From Lentzea kentuckyensis (lineage in GTDB: Bacteria; Actinomycetota; Actinomycetes; Mycobacteriales; Pseudonocardiaceae), in NCBI RefSeq assembly GCF_002150765.1, contig NZ_MUYM01000064.1, forward strand, positions 287 through 64,286: a DNA stretch of 64,000 nt, read 5' to 3'. Positions 56,922 to 64,000 of this stretch are shown here, piece by piece (position 1 is the stretch's first letter; the number at the start of each line of letters is the position of its first letter). The position numbers and the translations under genes were made by a program. The notes below the pieces were generated by a model. It was not told where the DNA came from and did not search any database. It saw nothing but the letters and a program-made list of their open reading frames with translations.

Positions 56922-57489
56922 CACCTACCGAGGGCCGTCCTCGACGAAGATCGTCATCTCCGGCGGGTTCGGGGTGGGCAAAACCACCTTCATCGGCGCG
57001 ATCTCCGAGATCGAGCCGCTGGTCACCGAGGCGGCGATGACCGAGGTCTCGGTCGGTGTCGACGACTCCGGCGCGTTGCCGGACAAGCACACCACCACGG
57101 TCGCGCTCGACTTCGGCCGGATCACGCTGGACGAGTCGTTGATCCTCTACCTGTTCGGCACACCGGGCCAGGATCGCTTCGTGTTCCTGTGGGACGACCT
57201 GGTCGACGGCGCTCTGGGGGCGGTCGTGCTGGTGGACACCAGACGCGTCGAGGACTGCTACCCGGTGCTGGACTACTTCGAGCGGGCCGGCACGCCGTTC
57301 ATCGTCGCGGTCAACCAGTTCGACGACGCGCAGGTGTTCGACCTCGACGAGGTGCGCGAGGCACTGGGAGTGGAGCAGCGCATTCCACTCGTCGCCTGCG
57401 ACGCGCGCGACCGCGCGTCGGTCAAGCAAGCCCTCGTCGCCGTGATCGAGCAGGTGCTGCTGCAACGGTTGAGCGGCGTGACGGCCTGA
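56905..57489 (+). CDS. cvnD: Small GTPase CvnD
   Basis: A 194-aa Ras-like GTPase of the conservon type. The P-loop GGFGVGKTTF is close to the N-terminus, the switch II region reads FGTPGQDRF and the base-specificity motif reads VNQFD. A TTG at 56905 is the only start in this frame that leaves a normal short N-tail before the P-loop; AAAGGA at 56889-56894 is placed for it. It overlaps cvnC by 17 bp, so translation is coupled. A strong hairpin follows 18 bp after the stop. Confidence 0.92.
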   Translation: MSGRSDTYRGPSSTKIVISGGFGVGKTTFIGAISEIEPLVTEAAMTEVSVGVDDSGALPDKHTTTVALDFGRITLDESLILYLFGTPGQDRFVFLWDDLVDGALGAVVLVDTRRVEDCYPVLDYFERAGTPFIVAVNQFDDAQVFDLDEVREALGVEQRIPLVACDARDRASVKQALVAVIEQVLLQRLSGVTA

Positions 57490-57507
57490 GGCCCACGTCC
57501 GGGGGAG

Positions 57508-57542
57508 CCCTCCCGAGGCCCGGATCGCGGGCCTCGGGAGGG
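57508..57542. terminator. Bidirectional terminator hairpin between cvnD and SulP genes
   Basis: A perfect 14-bp inverted repeat, CCCTCCCGAGGCCC (57508-57521) and GGGCCTCGGGAGGG (57529-57542), with a 7-nt loop. It lies 18 bp after cvnD and 10 bp after the convergent SulP gene, so it can serve both operons. Confidence 0.85.
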
Positions 57543-57552
57543 CGGGCGCACG

Positions 57553-59040
57553 TCAGTCCGCGTTGACGACGTGCACGTCCAGGCCGGCGTCGCGGTGACG
57601 AGCGGCCCAGGTCTCGATGGCCTGCCCGCACGCCTGGTCGAGGTGGCGCAGCCCGGTCAGGTCGAGCCGTACGTGCTTGGTGAGCGGCAGCCCTTCCAGC
57701 ACCGCGAGCAACCGCGGCAACCGCAGGAACGTCGCGTTGCCGCGCAGCACGACGACCTCGTCGTCGTCGCCCAGCGGAGTCACGGTCACCGAGAGGTGCG
57801 AGACGTCCCACGCGGTCTTGATCACGGCGGCGGCCAGTCCGGCGAGTGTGCCGGTGAGCAGGTCGGTGCTCACGATGAGACCGGCGGTGAGGACGAGGAT
57901 CGCGCCCTCGGCACGATCGGTGCGCAGCATGCCGGCCACTCCCTTGAGGCCGAGCAACTTCCACCCCGAGTGGACCAGCAGGGCGGCGAGCACCGCGCTC
58001 GGGATGAGCCCGAGCAACCCCGGCAGCGCGACCACGAACAGCAGCAGCCACACGCCGTGCAGCACGCGAGACGCGCGAGTCTGCGCGCCCGCCTGCACGT
58101 TGGCCGCGCTGCGGACGATCACGGCGGTCATCGGCAGCGCGCCGAGCAGACCGCACACCGTGTTGCCCGCGCCCTGTGCGATGAGCTCGGTGTTGTACTG
58201 GGTGCGCGGACCGTTGTGCATCCGGTCGACGGCCGCGGCGCTGAAGAGGCTTTCCGCCGACGACACCAGGGCGAACACCACGGCCGCGCCGAGCACGCCC
58301 GCGTTGACGAGCGAGAAGTCGGGCAGGTGCAGTTCGTCCTGCAGGTTGCCGACCTCGATGCGGTGCAGGTCGAAGCCCGGCAGCGCGGACACCGCGGTGG
58401 CCACGACCACGCCGACGAGCACGCCCGGCAGGAGACGCAACTTCGGCGGAGTGCGCTGCCACAGCACCGTGACGACGATGGTGAGCAGGCCGACGCCCAG
58501 CGCCGCCAGACCGGCGGACGTGGTGAACGCGCGCAGGACCAGTTCCGGTAAGCCGGAGACCTTGGCCCACGTGCCGCTCGGCTGCGTGCTGCCCAGGAAC
58601 GGGTAGAGCTGGCCGAGGATCAGCACGAGGCCGATGCCCGCCAGCATGCCCTGCACCACCGCGGGGGAGATGGCGCGGAACCACGTGCCGCAGCGCAGCA
58701 CGCCGAGCAGGAGCTGCAACAGTCCCGCGCCGAGGACGATGACGCCGAGAGCCCCGATGCCGTGCTGTGCGACGGTGTCCGCCACGAGCACGGTGAGCCC
58801 GGCCGCCGGGCCGCTGACCTGCATGGTGCTGCCCGGCAGCAGTCCGACGACGATGCCGCCGACGATGCCGGTCACGATGCCGAGCTCGGCCGGGACACCG
58901 GACGCCACCGCGACGCCCACGCACAGCGGCAGCGCCACGAGGAAGACGACGAGCGAGGCGCCGACGTCCTTGCCGAACGTCTGCCGCCAGGCCGGCCGGG
59001 AAACGGGTCGGTGGTCAGGGTGTTTGGTCAAGGTGGTCAT
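57553..59040 (-). CDS. SulP-family anion (probable bicarbonate/sulfate) transporter with STAS domain
   Basis: About 495 aa with 10 or more hydrophobic segments. Signatures are FLVALPLCVGVAVASGVP, GLLPGSTMQVSGPAAGLTV and FSAAAVDRMHNG, followed by a short C-terminal STAS domain (residues about 415-495). Its pairing with a beta-carbonic anhydrase is a known SulP arrangement and suggests bicarbonate uptake. The ATG at 59040 has GAGG 6 nt upstream; a GTG at 59052 overlapping the carbonic anhydrase stop (GTGA) is an equally coupled alternative. The two genes form one operon. Confidence 0.92.
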   Translation of the reverse strand: MTTLTKHPDHRPVSRPAWRQTFGKDVGASLVVFLVALPLCVGVAVASGVPAELGIVTGIVGGIVVGLLPGSTMQVSGPAAGLTVLVADTVAQHGIGALGVIVLGAGLLQLLLGVLRCGTWFRAISPAVVQGMLAGIGLVLILGQLYPFLGSTQPSGTWAKVSGLPELVLRAFTTSAGLAALGVGLLTIVVTVLWQRTPPKLRLLPGVLVGVVVATAVSALPGFDLHRIEVGNLQDELHLPDFSLVNAGVLGAAVVFALVSSAESLFSAAAVDRMHNGPRTQYNTELIAQGAGNTVCGLLGALPMTAVIVRSAANVQAGAQTRASRVLHGVWLLLFVVALPGLLGLIPSAVLAALLVHSGWKLLGLKGVAGMLRTDRAEGAILVLTAGLIVSTDLLTGTLAGLAAAVIKTAWDVSHLSVTVTPLGDDDEVVVLRGNATFLRLPRLLAVLEGLPLTKHVRLDLTGLRHLDQACGQAIETWAARHRDAGLDVHVVNAD

Positions 59041-59048
59041 CTCCGACC

Positions 59049-59627
59049 TCACAGGGGCTGGAAGGCCGCGGCCACCGACGTCATGACCTCACCGGTCTCG
59101 ATGTCGTAGAACCAGCCGTGCACGCGGAGATCACCGGACAGCACGCGCTCCTGCACGAACGGGTAGTTCTCCAGCGTCCGCAGCTGTTCCAGCACGTGCT
59201 GCTTGCCCTCGTCGCGCAACGCCGGGTCCACCGCGGTCGCACCGCGCTTCGCGTTGCGGGACAGCCAGCTCCGCATCGTGGGCAGGTGCTCGATGTCCGT
59301 GCCGTGCAACGCACTCACGGCACCGCAGTGTGAGTGACCGCACACGATCACTTCGGACACACCCAGCTGCACGACGGCGAACTCGATCGTCGCCATCTCG
59401 CTGGACGGAGTCTCCAGCCGGTACTCGGGAATGACGTTGCCCGCGGTGCGGAGCTCGAACAGGGTGCCAGGCTCCGCGCCGGTGATGGCCGACGTCACGA
59501 TGCGGGAGTCCGCGCAGGTGACGAAGAGGGCTGTGGGCTGCTGACCGGTCGCGAGCCGCTGTCCCACCGATTTCGGGCGGACGACGGAGTGTTCGCGGGC
59601 GCGCTCGATCAAGCGACGGAAGTCCAT
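59049..59627 (-). CDS. Beta-class carbonic anhydrase
   Basis: A 192-aa zinc enzyme interconverting CO2 and bicarbonate. The zinc ligands are the Cys of TCADSR and the His and Cys of GHSHCGAV; the Asp-Arg dyad of CADSR is present. ELRTAGN and FAVVQLGV are typical of the family. The ATG has GAGGA just upstream. It is first in a two-gene operon with the SulP transporter, whose substrate it probably makes or consumes. Confidence 0.96.
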   Translation of the reverse strand: MDFRRLIERAREHSVVRPKSVGQRLATGQQPTALFVTCADSRIVTSAITGAEPGTLFELRTAGNVIPEYRLETPSSEMATIEFAVVQLGVSEVIVCGHSHCGAVSALHGTDIEHLPTMRSWLSRNAKRGATAVDPALRDEGKQHVLEQLRTLENYPFVQERVLSGDLRVHGWFYDIETGEVMTSVAAAFQPL

Positions 59628-59681
59628 GAGTTCCTCACTGTGCGATGTCTTCTGGTGTTCGGTTGTTCGGCGTCGTGCCGA

Positions 59682-60044
59682 TCAGTTCCGAAACACCTGC
59701 AGCACAGCGGGTCTTGTCAGTTCGAGGAGGTGCTCGACTCTTCCGGCGTCGTCGGGCGCGGCCGGCCGGCTGGAGCGATCGGGTGCCGGCAGGTGCGTCC
59801 ACGACCGGGCGGGCCGTTGCTCCGCGGCACGCCGCGCCGGCACGAGCCGCAGCGAATCCTTGTTCTTCTCTCCGGACTTGCGCGGCAGGTCGTCCTTCTT
59901 GGGCTCCTGCTTGACCGGTTCCTGGCCGCCGCCCTTGGAAGAGCTCTTGTGCGGCGTGGTCAGGCAGTCGACGACGGAATGGCCGGCCGGAGTGAGCACC
60001 CCGACGAGAGCCATCACGACCGCGACGACGACCAGCCTCACCAT
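59682..60044 (-). CDS. Small putative secreted protein, 120 aa
   Basis: Not recognised. The N-terminus is a convincing signal peptide or anchor (MVRLVVVAVVMALVGVLTP, then AGHS), followed by a Lys/Pro-rich hydrophilic stretch (KSSSKGGGQEPVKQEPKKDD) and an Arg-rich tail. It contains one Cys, in VVDCLTTPHK. AAGGGGAG lies directly before the ATG. It is divergent from the methyltransferase gene and shares its upstream region, including a Fur-like palindrome. Coding status rests on signal-peptide logic and the ribosome site only. Confidence 0.5.
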   Translation of the reverse strand: MVRLVVVAVVMALVGVLTPAGHSVVDCLTTPHKSSSKGGGQEPVKQEPKKDDLPRKSGEKNKDSLRLVPARRAAEQRPARSWTHLPAPDRSSRPAAPDDAGRVEHLLELTRPAVLQVFRN

Positions 60045-60160
60045 CTCCCCTTCTACGACTACTGGTGATCGTACCGTCGCTGACTGCTACGGAAAGGATC
60101 CAGACGGGTTGTTCCGCGTTTTTCGGAACTGGGGCGTCCGGCCCCGCCCGCTCTCCGCAA

Positions 60161-60175
60161 CGATAATCATTATCG
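60161..60175. promoter_or_regulatory. Fur-family (Zur/Fur)-like operator upstream of the methyltransferase
   Basis: CGATAATCATTATCG is a perfect 7-1-7 palindrome, closely matching the TGATAAT-N-ATTATCA unit recognised by Fur-family metalloregulators. It is markedly AT-rich against its surroundings and lies 35 bp before the methyltransferase start, where it could block a promoter. It is 117 bp from the divergent small secreted gene. The match was judged by eye. Confidence 0.6.
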
Positions 60176-60210
60176 AACTACCATGCCCCTCGATGAGCTC
60201 GGGAGGCGTG

Positions 60211-61326
60211 ATGGAAGAACTTGTCCGGCTGGCCGCGGCGGCCGGTGAAGCGGCGGTGTCCGGGGCCGACCTGGCCCCGCTCGGCGACCTGGCCGATCTG
60301 CTCGACGAGGCCGCGTTGCTGGCGATCGCCTACACCGTCCGGCGGCACGGCCTCTTCGGGGATCGCCTGGCCGCGCATGATCTCGGCGAGATCGTCGCGG
60401 CGATGAAGGTGGCGCCACGGCATGTGCGGATCGTGCGGCGCTGGCTCGCGGCGCTGGAGCGCGAGGGCATGGTGACGCGTCAGGGCGGGGTGTGGCGGGA
60501 GCTGCGGCGCGTGGAGGCCGCGGAGGTCGAGGGTGCGCGGTCACGTCTCGACGCCGCCGCTCGCGGGTTCGCGCACGGGCCGGGGCTGACGCGGTTCTTC
60601 CAGCAGTCGGTGTCGTACCTGCCGGAACTGCTGCGGGACGAGATCTCGTTGCAGGCGTTGCTGTTCGCCGACGGCGACCTCGACGTGGCCGACGACGTGT
60701 ACCGCCGCAACCTGGCGAGCAGGTACACGAACAACGCGGCCGCCGCGGTGATGCGGGACTTCGCCGAGGGGCGGTCCACGCGGGTGCTGGAGATCGGCGC
60801 CGGCGTGGGTGGCACGACCGCGGAGGTGCTGCCGCGGCTCGACGGGCTGGACGTCGACTACCTGTTCACGGACGTGACGCGGTTCTTCCTGATGACGGCG
60901 AAGGAACGGTTCGCGTCCTGGTCGTGGGTGCGGTACGGCCTGTTCGACCTCAACGGCGACGCCGCGGCGGCGGGTTCGGTGGATCTCGTGCTGGCGGCGA
61001 ACGTGCTGCACAACGCGAAGCACGCGGGACGGGTGTTGCGGGCGATCCACTCGATGCTCGCGCCGGGCGGGCGGCTGGTGTTCATCGAGACCTGTCGTGA
61101 TCACTACCAGCTCATGACGTCGATGCAGTTCCTGATGTCGCCGCCGGCGAGTGAGCCCGATGCCGACTTCGCGGACTTCCGTGCGGGCACCGACCGGATC
61201 TTCCCGACGCGTGAGGAGTGGCTCGGTGAGCTCGCGGCGGCGGGTTTCCGGGACCTGGTGTGCCTGCCGGACGCCGACCATCCGCTGGCCAGGATCGGTC
61301 AGCACGTGTTTTCCGCAGAACGCTAA
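60211..61326 (+). CDS. Free-standing PKS/NRPS-type C-methyltransferase
   Basis: A 371-aa SAM-dependent methyltransferase. An N-terminal helical cap (residues about 1-95, RIVRRWLAALEREGMVTR) is followed by LPELLRDEISLQALLF and RYTNNAAAAVMRDF, then the SAM-binding motif VLEIGAGVGGT (192-202), YLFTDVTRFFL and ANVLHNAKH. This order is that of C-methyltransferase domains embedded in PKS and PKS-NRPS hybrids, here as a separate protein. ATG 60211 has GGGAGG 4 nt upstream; ATG 60193 is in frame but less favoured. The PKS gene starts 82 bp downstream, so a trans-acting role on its polyketide is likely. A classical O-methyltransferase is the alternative. Confidence 0.82.
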   Translation: MEELVRLAAAAGEAAVSGADLAPLGDLADLLDEAALLAIAYTVRRHGLFGDRLAAHDLGEIVAAMKVAPRHVRIVRRWLAALEREGMVTRQGGVWRELRRVEAAEVEGARSRLDAAARGFAHGPGLTRFFQQSVSYLPELLRDEISLQALLFADGDLDVADDVYRRNLASRYTNNAAAAVMRDFAEGRSTRVLEIGAGVGGTTAEVLPRLDGLDVDYLFTDVTRFFLMTAKERFASWSWVRYGLFDLNGDAAAAGSVDLVLAANVLHNAKHAGRVLRAIHSMLAPGGRLVFIETCRDHYQLMTSMQFLMSPPASEPDADFADFRAGTDRIFPTREEWLGELAAAGFRDLVCLPDADHPLARIGQHVFSAER

Positions 61327-61327
61327 T

Positions 61328-61342
61328 TGACAACGATTGTCG
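61328..61342. promoter_or_regulatory. Second Fur/Zur-like palindrome, upstream of the PKS gene
   Basis: TGACAACGATTGTCG contains a perfect 5-3-5 inverted repeat (GACAA-CGA-TTGTC, 61329-61341) of the same size and spacing class as the box at 60161. It starts two bases after the methyltransferase stop codon and lies 66 bp before the PKS start. It is weaker than the first site. Confidence 0.45.
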
Positions 61343-61408
61343 TTTCCGTAACGCTGACGTGGTCGTCACTCGTCCGGGTGACGGCTGTCGTCGTCTGGGA
61401 GTGCGTTC

Positions 61409-64000
61409 GTGAACGAGTCCGTCGCTGTCGTCGGGTTTTCGTGCCGTTTTCCCGGAGCCGGTGACGCGGACGAGTTCTGGCAGCTGCTCGCCGACGGCCG
61501 GGAGACGCTGACCCGGTTCACCGACGAGGAGCTGGCGCGGCGCGGTGTTCCGGCGGGGTTGCGCCGCAACCCCGCCTACGTGCCGGTCGGTGGCCTCATC
61601 GCCGACCAGGACCGGTTCGATCCGGCGCCGTTCGGGATCTCGCGGGTGGAGGCGGAACTGCTCGACCCGCAGCAGCGGGTCTTCCTGGAGTGCGCGTGGC
61701 ACGCGCTCGACCACGCCGGTCTCGGCTCGGGCGCGGGGGTCACCGGGGTGTTCGCGGGAGCCGGGCTCTCGGCGTACCTCCTGACGAACCTCGGGCACCG
61801 CTTCGACCCGCTCGGTGGTGCGGATCCGGCCGGCAACCTCGGGCTGCACACCGGGAACGTGGCCGACTACCTGCCGTTGCGCACCGCGCACCGCCTCGGC
61901 CTCGAAGGGCCCGCGGTGGCGGTGGGCGCCACCTGCGCGACCTCGTTGGTCGCCGTGCACGTCGCGGCACAGGCGTTGCTCGCGGGGGAGTGCGACACCG
62001 CGCTGGCGGGCGGGGTGTCGCTGCGCGTGCCGCAGGGGCTGGGCTACCTGCACGTACCGGACGGCCCGTTCTCCGCCGACGGCCGCACCCGCCCCTACTC
62101 GGCGCGGGCGGCCGGCACCGTCTTCACCCAGGGCGCCGGTGTCGTCGTGCTCCGGCGGCTGTCCGACGCGCTCGCCGACGGCGACCACGTGCACGCCGTG
62201 ATCCTGGGTTCCGCCGTCGGCAACGACGGCGCGGACCGAGTGGGCTTCACCGCGCCGTCCCCGGCGGGGCAGGCGCGCGTGATCGCCGAGTCGCTCGCGG
62301 TGGGCGACGTCGACCCGCGTTCGGTGTCCTATGTGGAGGGACACGGGACGGGGACGATCCTGGGCGACCCCATCGAGGTGCGGGCGTTGCGGCGCGTCTT
62401 CGGCGACTCCGAACGGCCGTGGTGCGGCCTCGGGTCGGTCAAGGGCAACATCGGGCACGCCGACTCGGCGGCGGGCATCGCCGGACTGCTCAAGGTGGTC
62501 CAGGCCCTGCGGCACCGGACGTTGCCGGCGTCGTTGCACGCACTGCCGGTGAACCCCGAGATCGGGCTGGAGGGATCGGCCTTCCGGCTGGTCGACAGCA
62601 CGGAGGCGTGGGAGAGCCGCGAACCGCGCCGCGCGGGAGTCAGCTCGTTCGGCATCGGTGGGGTGAACTGCCACGTCGTGCTGGAGGAAGCGCCCGTCGT
62701 GGCGGAGCCGGACCGCGACGAACGCGCCCAGGTGCTGGTGGTGTCCGCCGCGACCGCGGCAGCCTGTCGCGCCACGGCACGAGCACTCGCCGGCGCGTCG
62801 GCGTCGGCGCCCCTCGCCGACGTCGCACACACGCTGGCCGGTCGGCGACAGCTGGCCGCGAGGGCCGCCGTGGCGGTCGGCCGCGGTGACGACCCGGCGG
62901 AGGCACTGCGGCGGGCCGCGGTCGTGGAGGCCGCCGCGACGCCGCCACGCGTGGTGTTCGCGTTCCCCGGTGGCGGCGCCCAGTACGCCGGCATGGCCGC
63001 GGGCCCGTACCGCGACGAGCCGGTCTTCGCGTCCACAGTGGACGAGATCGCGGCGTACCTGCTGCCGTTGTCCGGTGCGGACGTGCGCGAGGTGCTGCTC
63101 GACCCGGCGTCCGCCGCCCGCGACCCGCGGACCGGGTTGCCCGCGTTGTTCACCGCTTCACTGGCCACCGCACGGCTGCTCGAGTCCTGGGGCGTGCGGC
63201 CGGACGTGGTGCTCGGGCACAGCGTCGGCGAGTACGCGGCCGCGGTCGTCGCCGGGGTGCTCTCGTGGCAGGACGCGGCCCTGCTGGTGGCCGAGCGATC
63301 GCGCCTGATGGGTGAGCTGCCGCAGGGCGCCATGCTGTCGGTGCCGCTCGGTGAGACGAAGGTGCGGGAGCTGCTCGTCGCGCATCCGGAACTCGATCTC
63401 GCCGCCGTCAACGCCTCCGACGCGTGTGCCGTGTCGGGGCCCGCCGATGCGATCGCCGCTCTGCGCGCCGCCCTCACCGTCGAGGCGCACGTCGTCGGCG
63501 TGGACGTGGCCGCGCACTCCCGCGTGGTGGAGCCCGCGATGCCCGCCCTGCGCGCGGTGGCCGGGCGCCTGACCGCACAACCGGCGGCGATTCCGCTGGT
63601 CACCACGCTCACCGGTGAGGTGGCCGGGACCGTGGACGCGGAGCACTGGGTACGGCACCTGCGGGGCACGGTCCGGTTCGCCGACGCGCTCGACACCGCG
63701 ATCGGCGCTGACGAGTCGGTGGTCGTTCAGGTCGGGCCCGGCGGCATGATCGCCTCGCTCGGAGCGCGCCGCGAGCAGGTTCGCGCGGCGGTGACGACCT
63801 TCCCGCGTGCCGGTGAGGACCTCGACGGCCGAGTGGCGCTGCTCGACGCGGCCGGAACCCTGTGGGCACAGGGCGTCGCGGTGGATCTGGCCGCGACCCG
63901 GCGAGGCCGCCGCACCCGCGTTCCGCTGCCCGGCTACGCGTTCCAGCGGGAACGGTTCTGGGTCGAACCTCCGCCCGCGCGCAGTGCCATGATCGGTCCG
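61409..64000 (+). CDS. Type I PKS, N-terminal KS-AT part (3' end cut)
   Basis: 864 codons to the window edge with no stop. The protein begins directly with a KS (MNESVAVVGFSCRFPG) and has no docking helix, so it may be the first enzyme of its line or recruit partners differently. KS about 61412-62690: the active-site Cys (61934-61936) sits in GATCATS instead of DTACSS; EGHGTGT and NIGHADSAAG are intact. AT about 62960-63800: FPGGGAQYAGM, GHSVGEY (Ser 63221-63223) and AAHS (His 63515-63517), a pattern of hybrid PKS-NRPS ATs; probably malonyl-CoA but not secure. A post-AT linker ends [10 protein letters not shown]. The GTG start is fixed by GGGAG at 61397-61401, 7 nt upstream. Sequence type differs clearly from the large PKS operon. 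Confidence 0.93.
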   Translation, partial: MNESVAVVGFSCRFPGAGDADEFWQLLADGRETLTRFTDEELARRGVPAGLRRNPAYVPVGGLIADQDRFDPAPFGISRVEAELLDPQQRVFLECAWHALDHAGLGSGAGVTGVFAGAGLSAYLLTNLGHRFDPLGGADPAGNLGLHTGNVADYLPLRTAHRLGLEGPAVAVGATCATSLVAVHVAAQALLAGECDTALAGGVSLRVPQGLGYLHVPDGPFSADGRTRPYSARAAGTVFTQGAGVVVLRRLSDALADGDHVHAVILGSAVGNDGADRVGFTAPSPAGQARVIAESLAVGDVDPRSVSYVEGHGTGTILGDPIEVRALRRVFGDSERPWCGLGSVKGNIGHADSAAGIAGLLKVVQALRHRTLPASLHALPVNPEIGLEGSAFRLVDSTEAWESREPRRAGVSSFGIGGVNCHVVLEEAPVVAEPDRDERAQVLVVSAATAAACRATARALAGASASAPLADVAHTLAGRRQLAARAAVAVGRGDDPAEALRRAAVVEAAATPPRVVFAFPGGGAQYAGMAAGPYRDEPVFASTVDEIAAYLLPLSGADVREVLLDPASAARDPRTGLPALFTASLATARLLESWGVRPDVVLGHSVGEYAAAVVAGVLSWQDAALLVAERSRLMGELPQGAMLSVPLGETKVRELLVAHPELDLAAVNASDACAVSGPADAIAALRAALTVEAHVVGVDVAAHSRVVEPAMPALRAVAGRLTAQPAAIPLVTTLTGEVAGTVDAEHWVRHLRGTVRFADALDTAIGADESVVVQVGPGGMIASLGARREQVRAAVTTFPRAGEDLDGRVALLDAAGTLWAQGVAVDLAATRRGRRTRVPLPGYAFQRERFWVEPPPARSAMIGP

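Noticed and set aside
61112-62830. A 572-aa minus-strand open frame opposite the second PKS, and the 61690-62889 plus-strand frame
   Set aside because: Both are shadows of the KS coding frame that starts at 61409, whose motifs are unambiguous.

Overview
The window is high-GC actinomycete DNA. GTG and TTG starts, strong GGAGG-type ribosome sites, a conservon operon and long type I modular polyketide synthases (PKSs) all point that way. Pseudonocardiales or Streptomycetales are likely orders, but nothing here fixes the genus.

Region 1 (1-47919) is four co-directional PKS genes, joined by 30-bp and 27-bp gaps or a 4-bp overlap. The first is cut by the window edge. Together they hold ten complete extension modules plus the ACP that ends an upstream module. 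In order they are: KS-AT(mal)-KR; KS-AT(mal)-DH-ER-KR; KS-AT(mmal)-DH-ER-KR; KS-AT(mmal)-KR; KS-AT(mal) with no reduction; KS-AT(mal)-KR; KS-AT(mal)-KR; then three KS-AT(mal)-DH-KR modules. Read colinearly, the chain segment carries a hydroxyl, a saturated stretch with one methyl, a methyl-carbinol, a ketone, two more hydroxyls, and then a conjugated triene next to the growing thioester. No loading module and no thioesterase are visible, so the cluster continues outside the window and the final product cannot be named.

Region 2 (47920-53389) holds accessory genes. After two strong hairpins come a 68-aa DUF5988-like protein, a two-gene heterodimeric ABC exporter with one degenerate ATP site, an isolated N-terminal half of a macrolide-type glycosyltransferase that lacks the catalytic histidine, and an unrecognised 150-aa protein. 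Export and self-protection are the obvious roles.

Region 3 (53804-57489) is a complete four-gene conservon (cvnABCD: sensor kinase-like, roadblock, DUF742, small GTPase), every junction overlapping. It ends at a perfect 14-bp hairpin shared with the convergent SulP/beta-carbonic anhydrase pair (57553-59627).

Region 4 (about 59680-64000) looks like the start of a second biosynthetic locus. It has a small exported protein, a free-standing PKS-type C-methyltransferase, and the first 2.6 kb of a PKS with no docking segment and an atypical KS active site. Fur-family-like palindromes lie just upstream of both the methyltransferase and the PKS. The most interesting hypothesis in the window is that this is a metal-regulated (zinc or iron) metallophore-type pathway.
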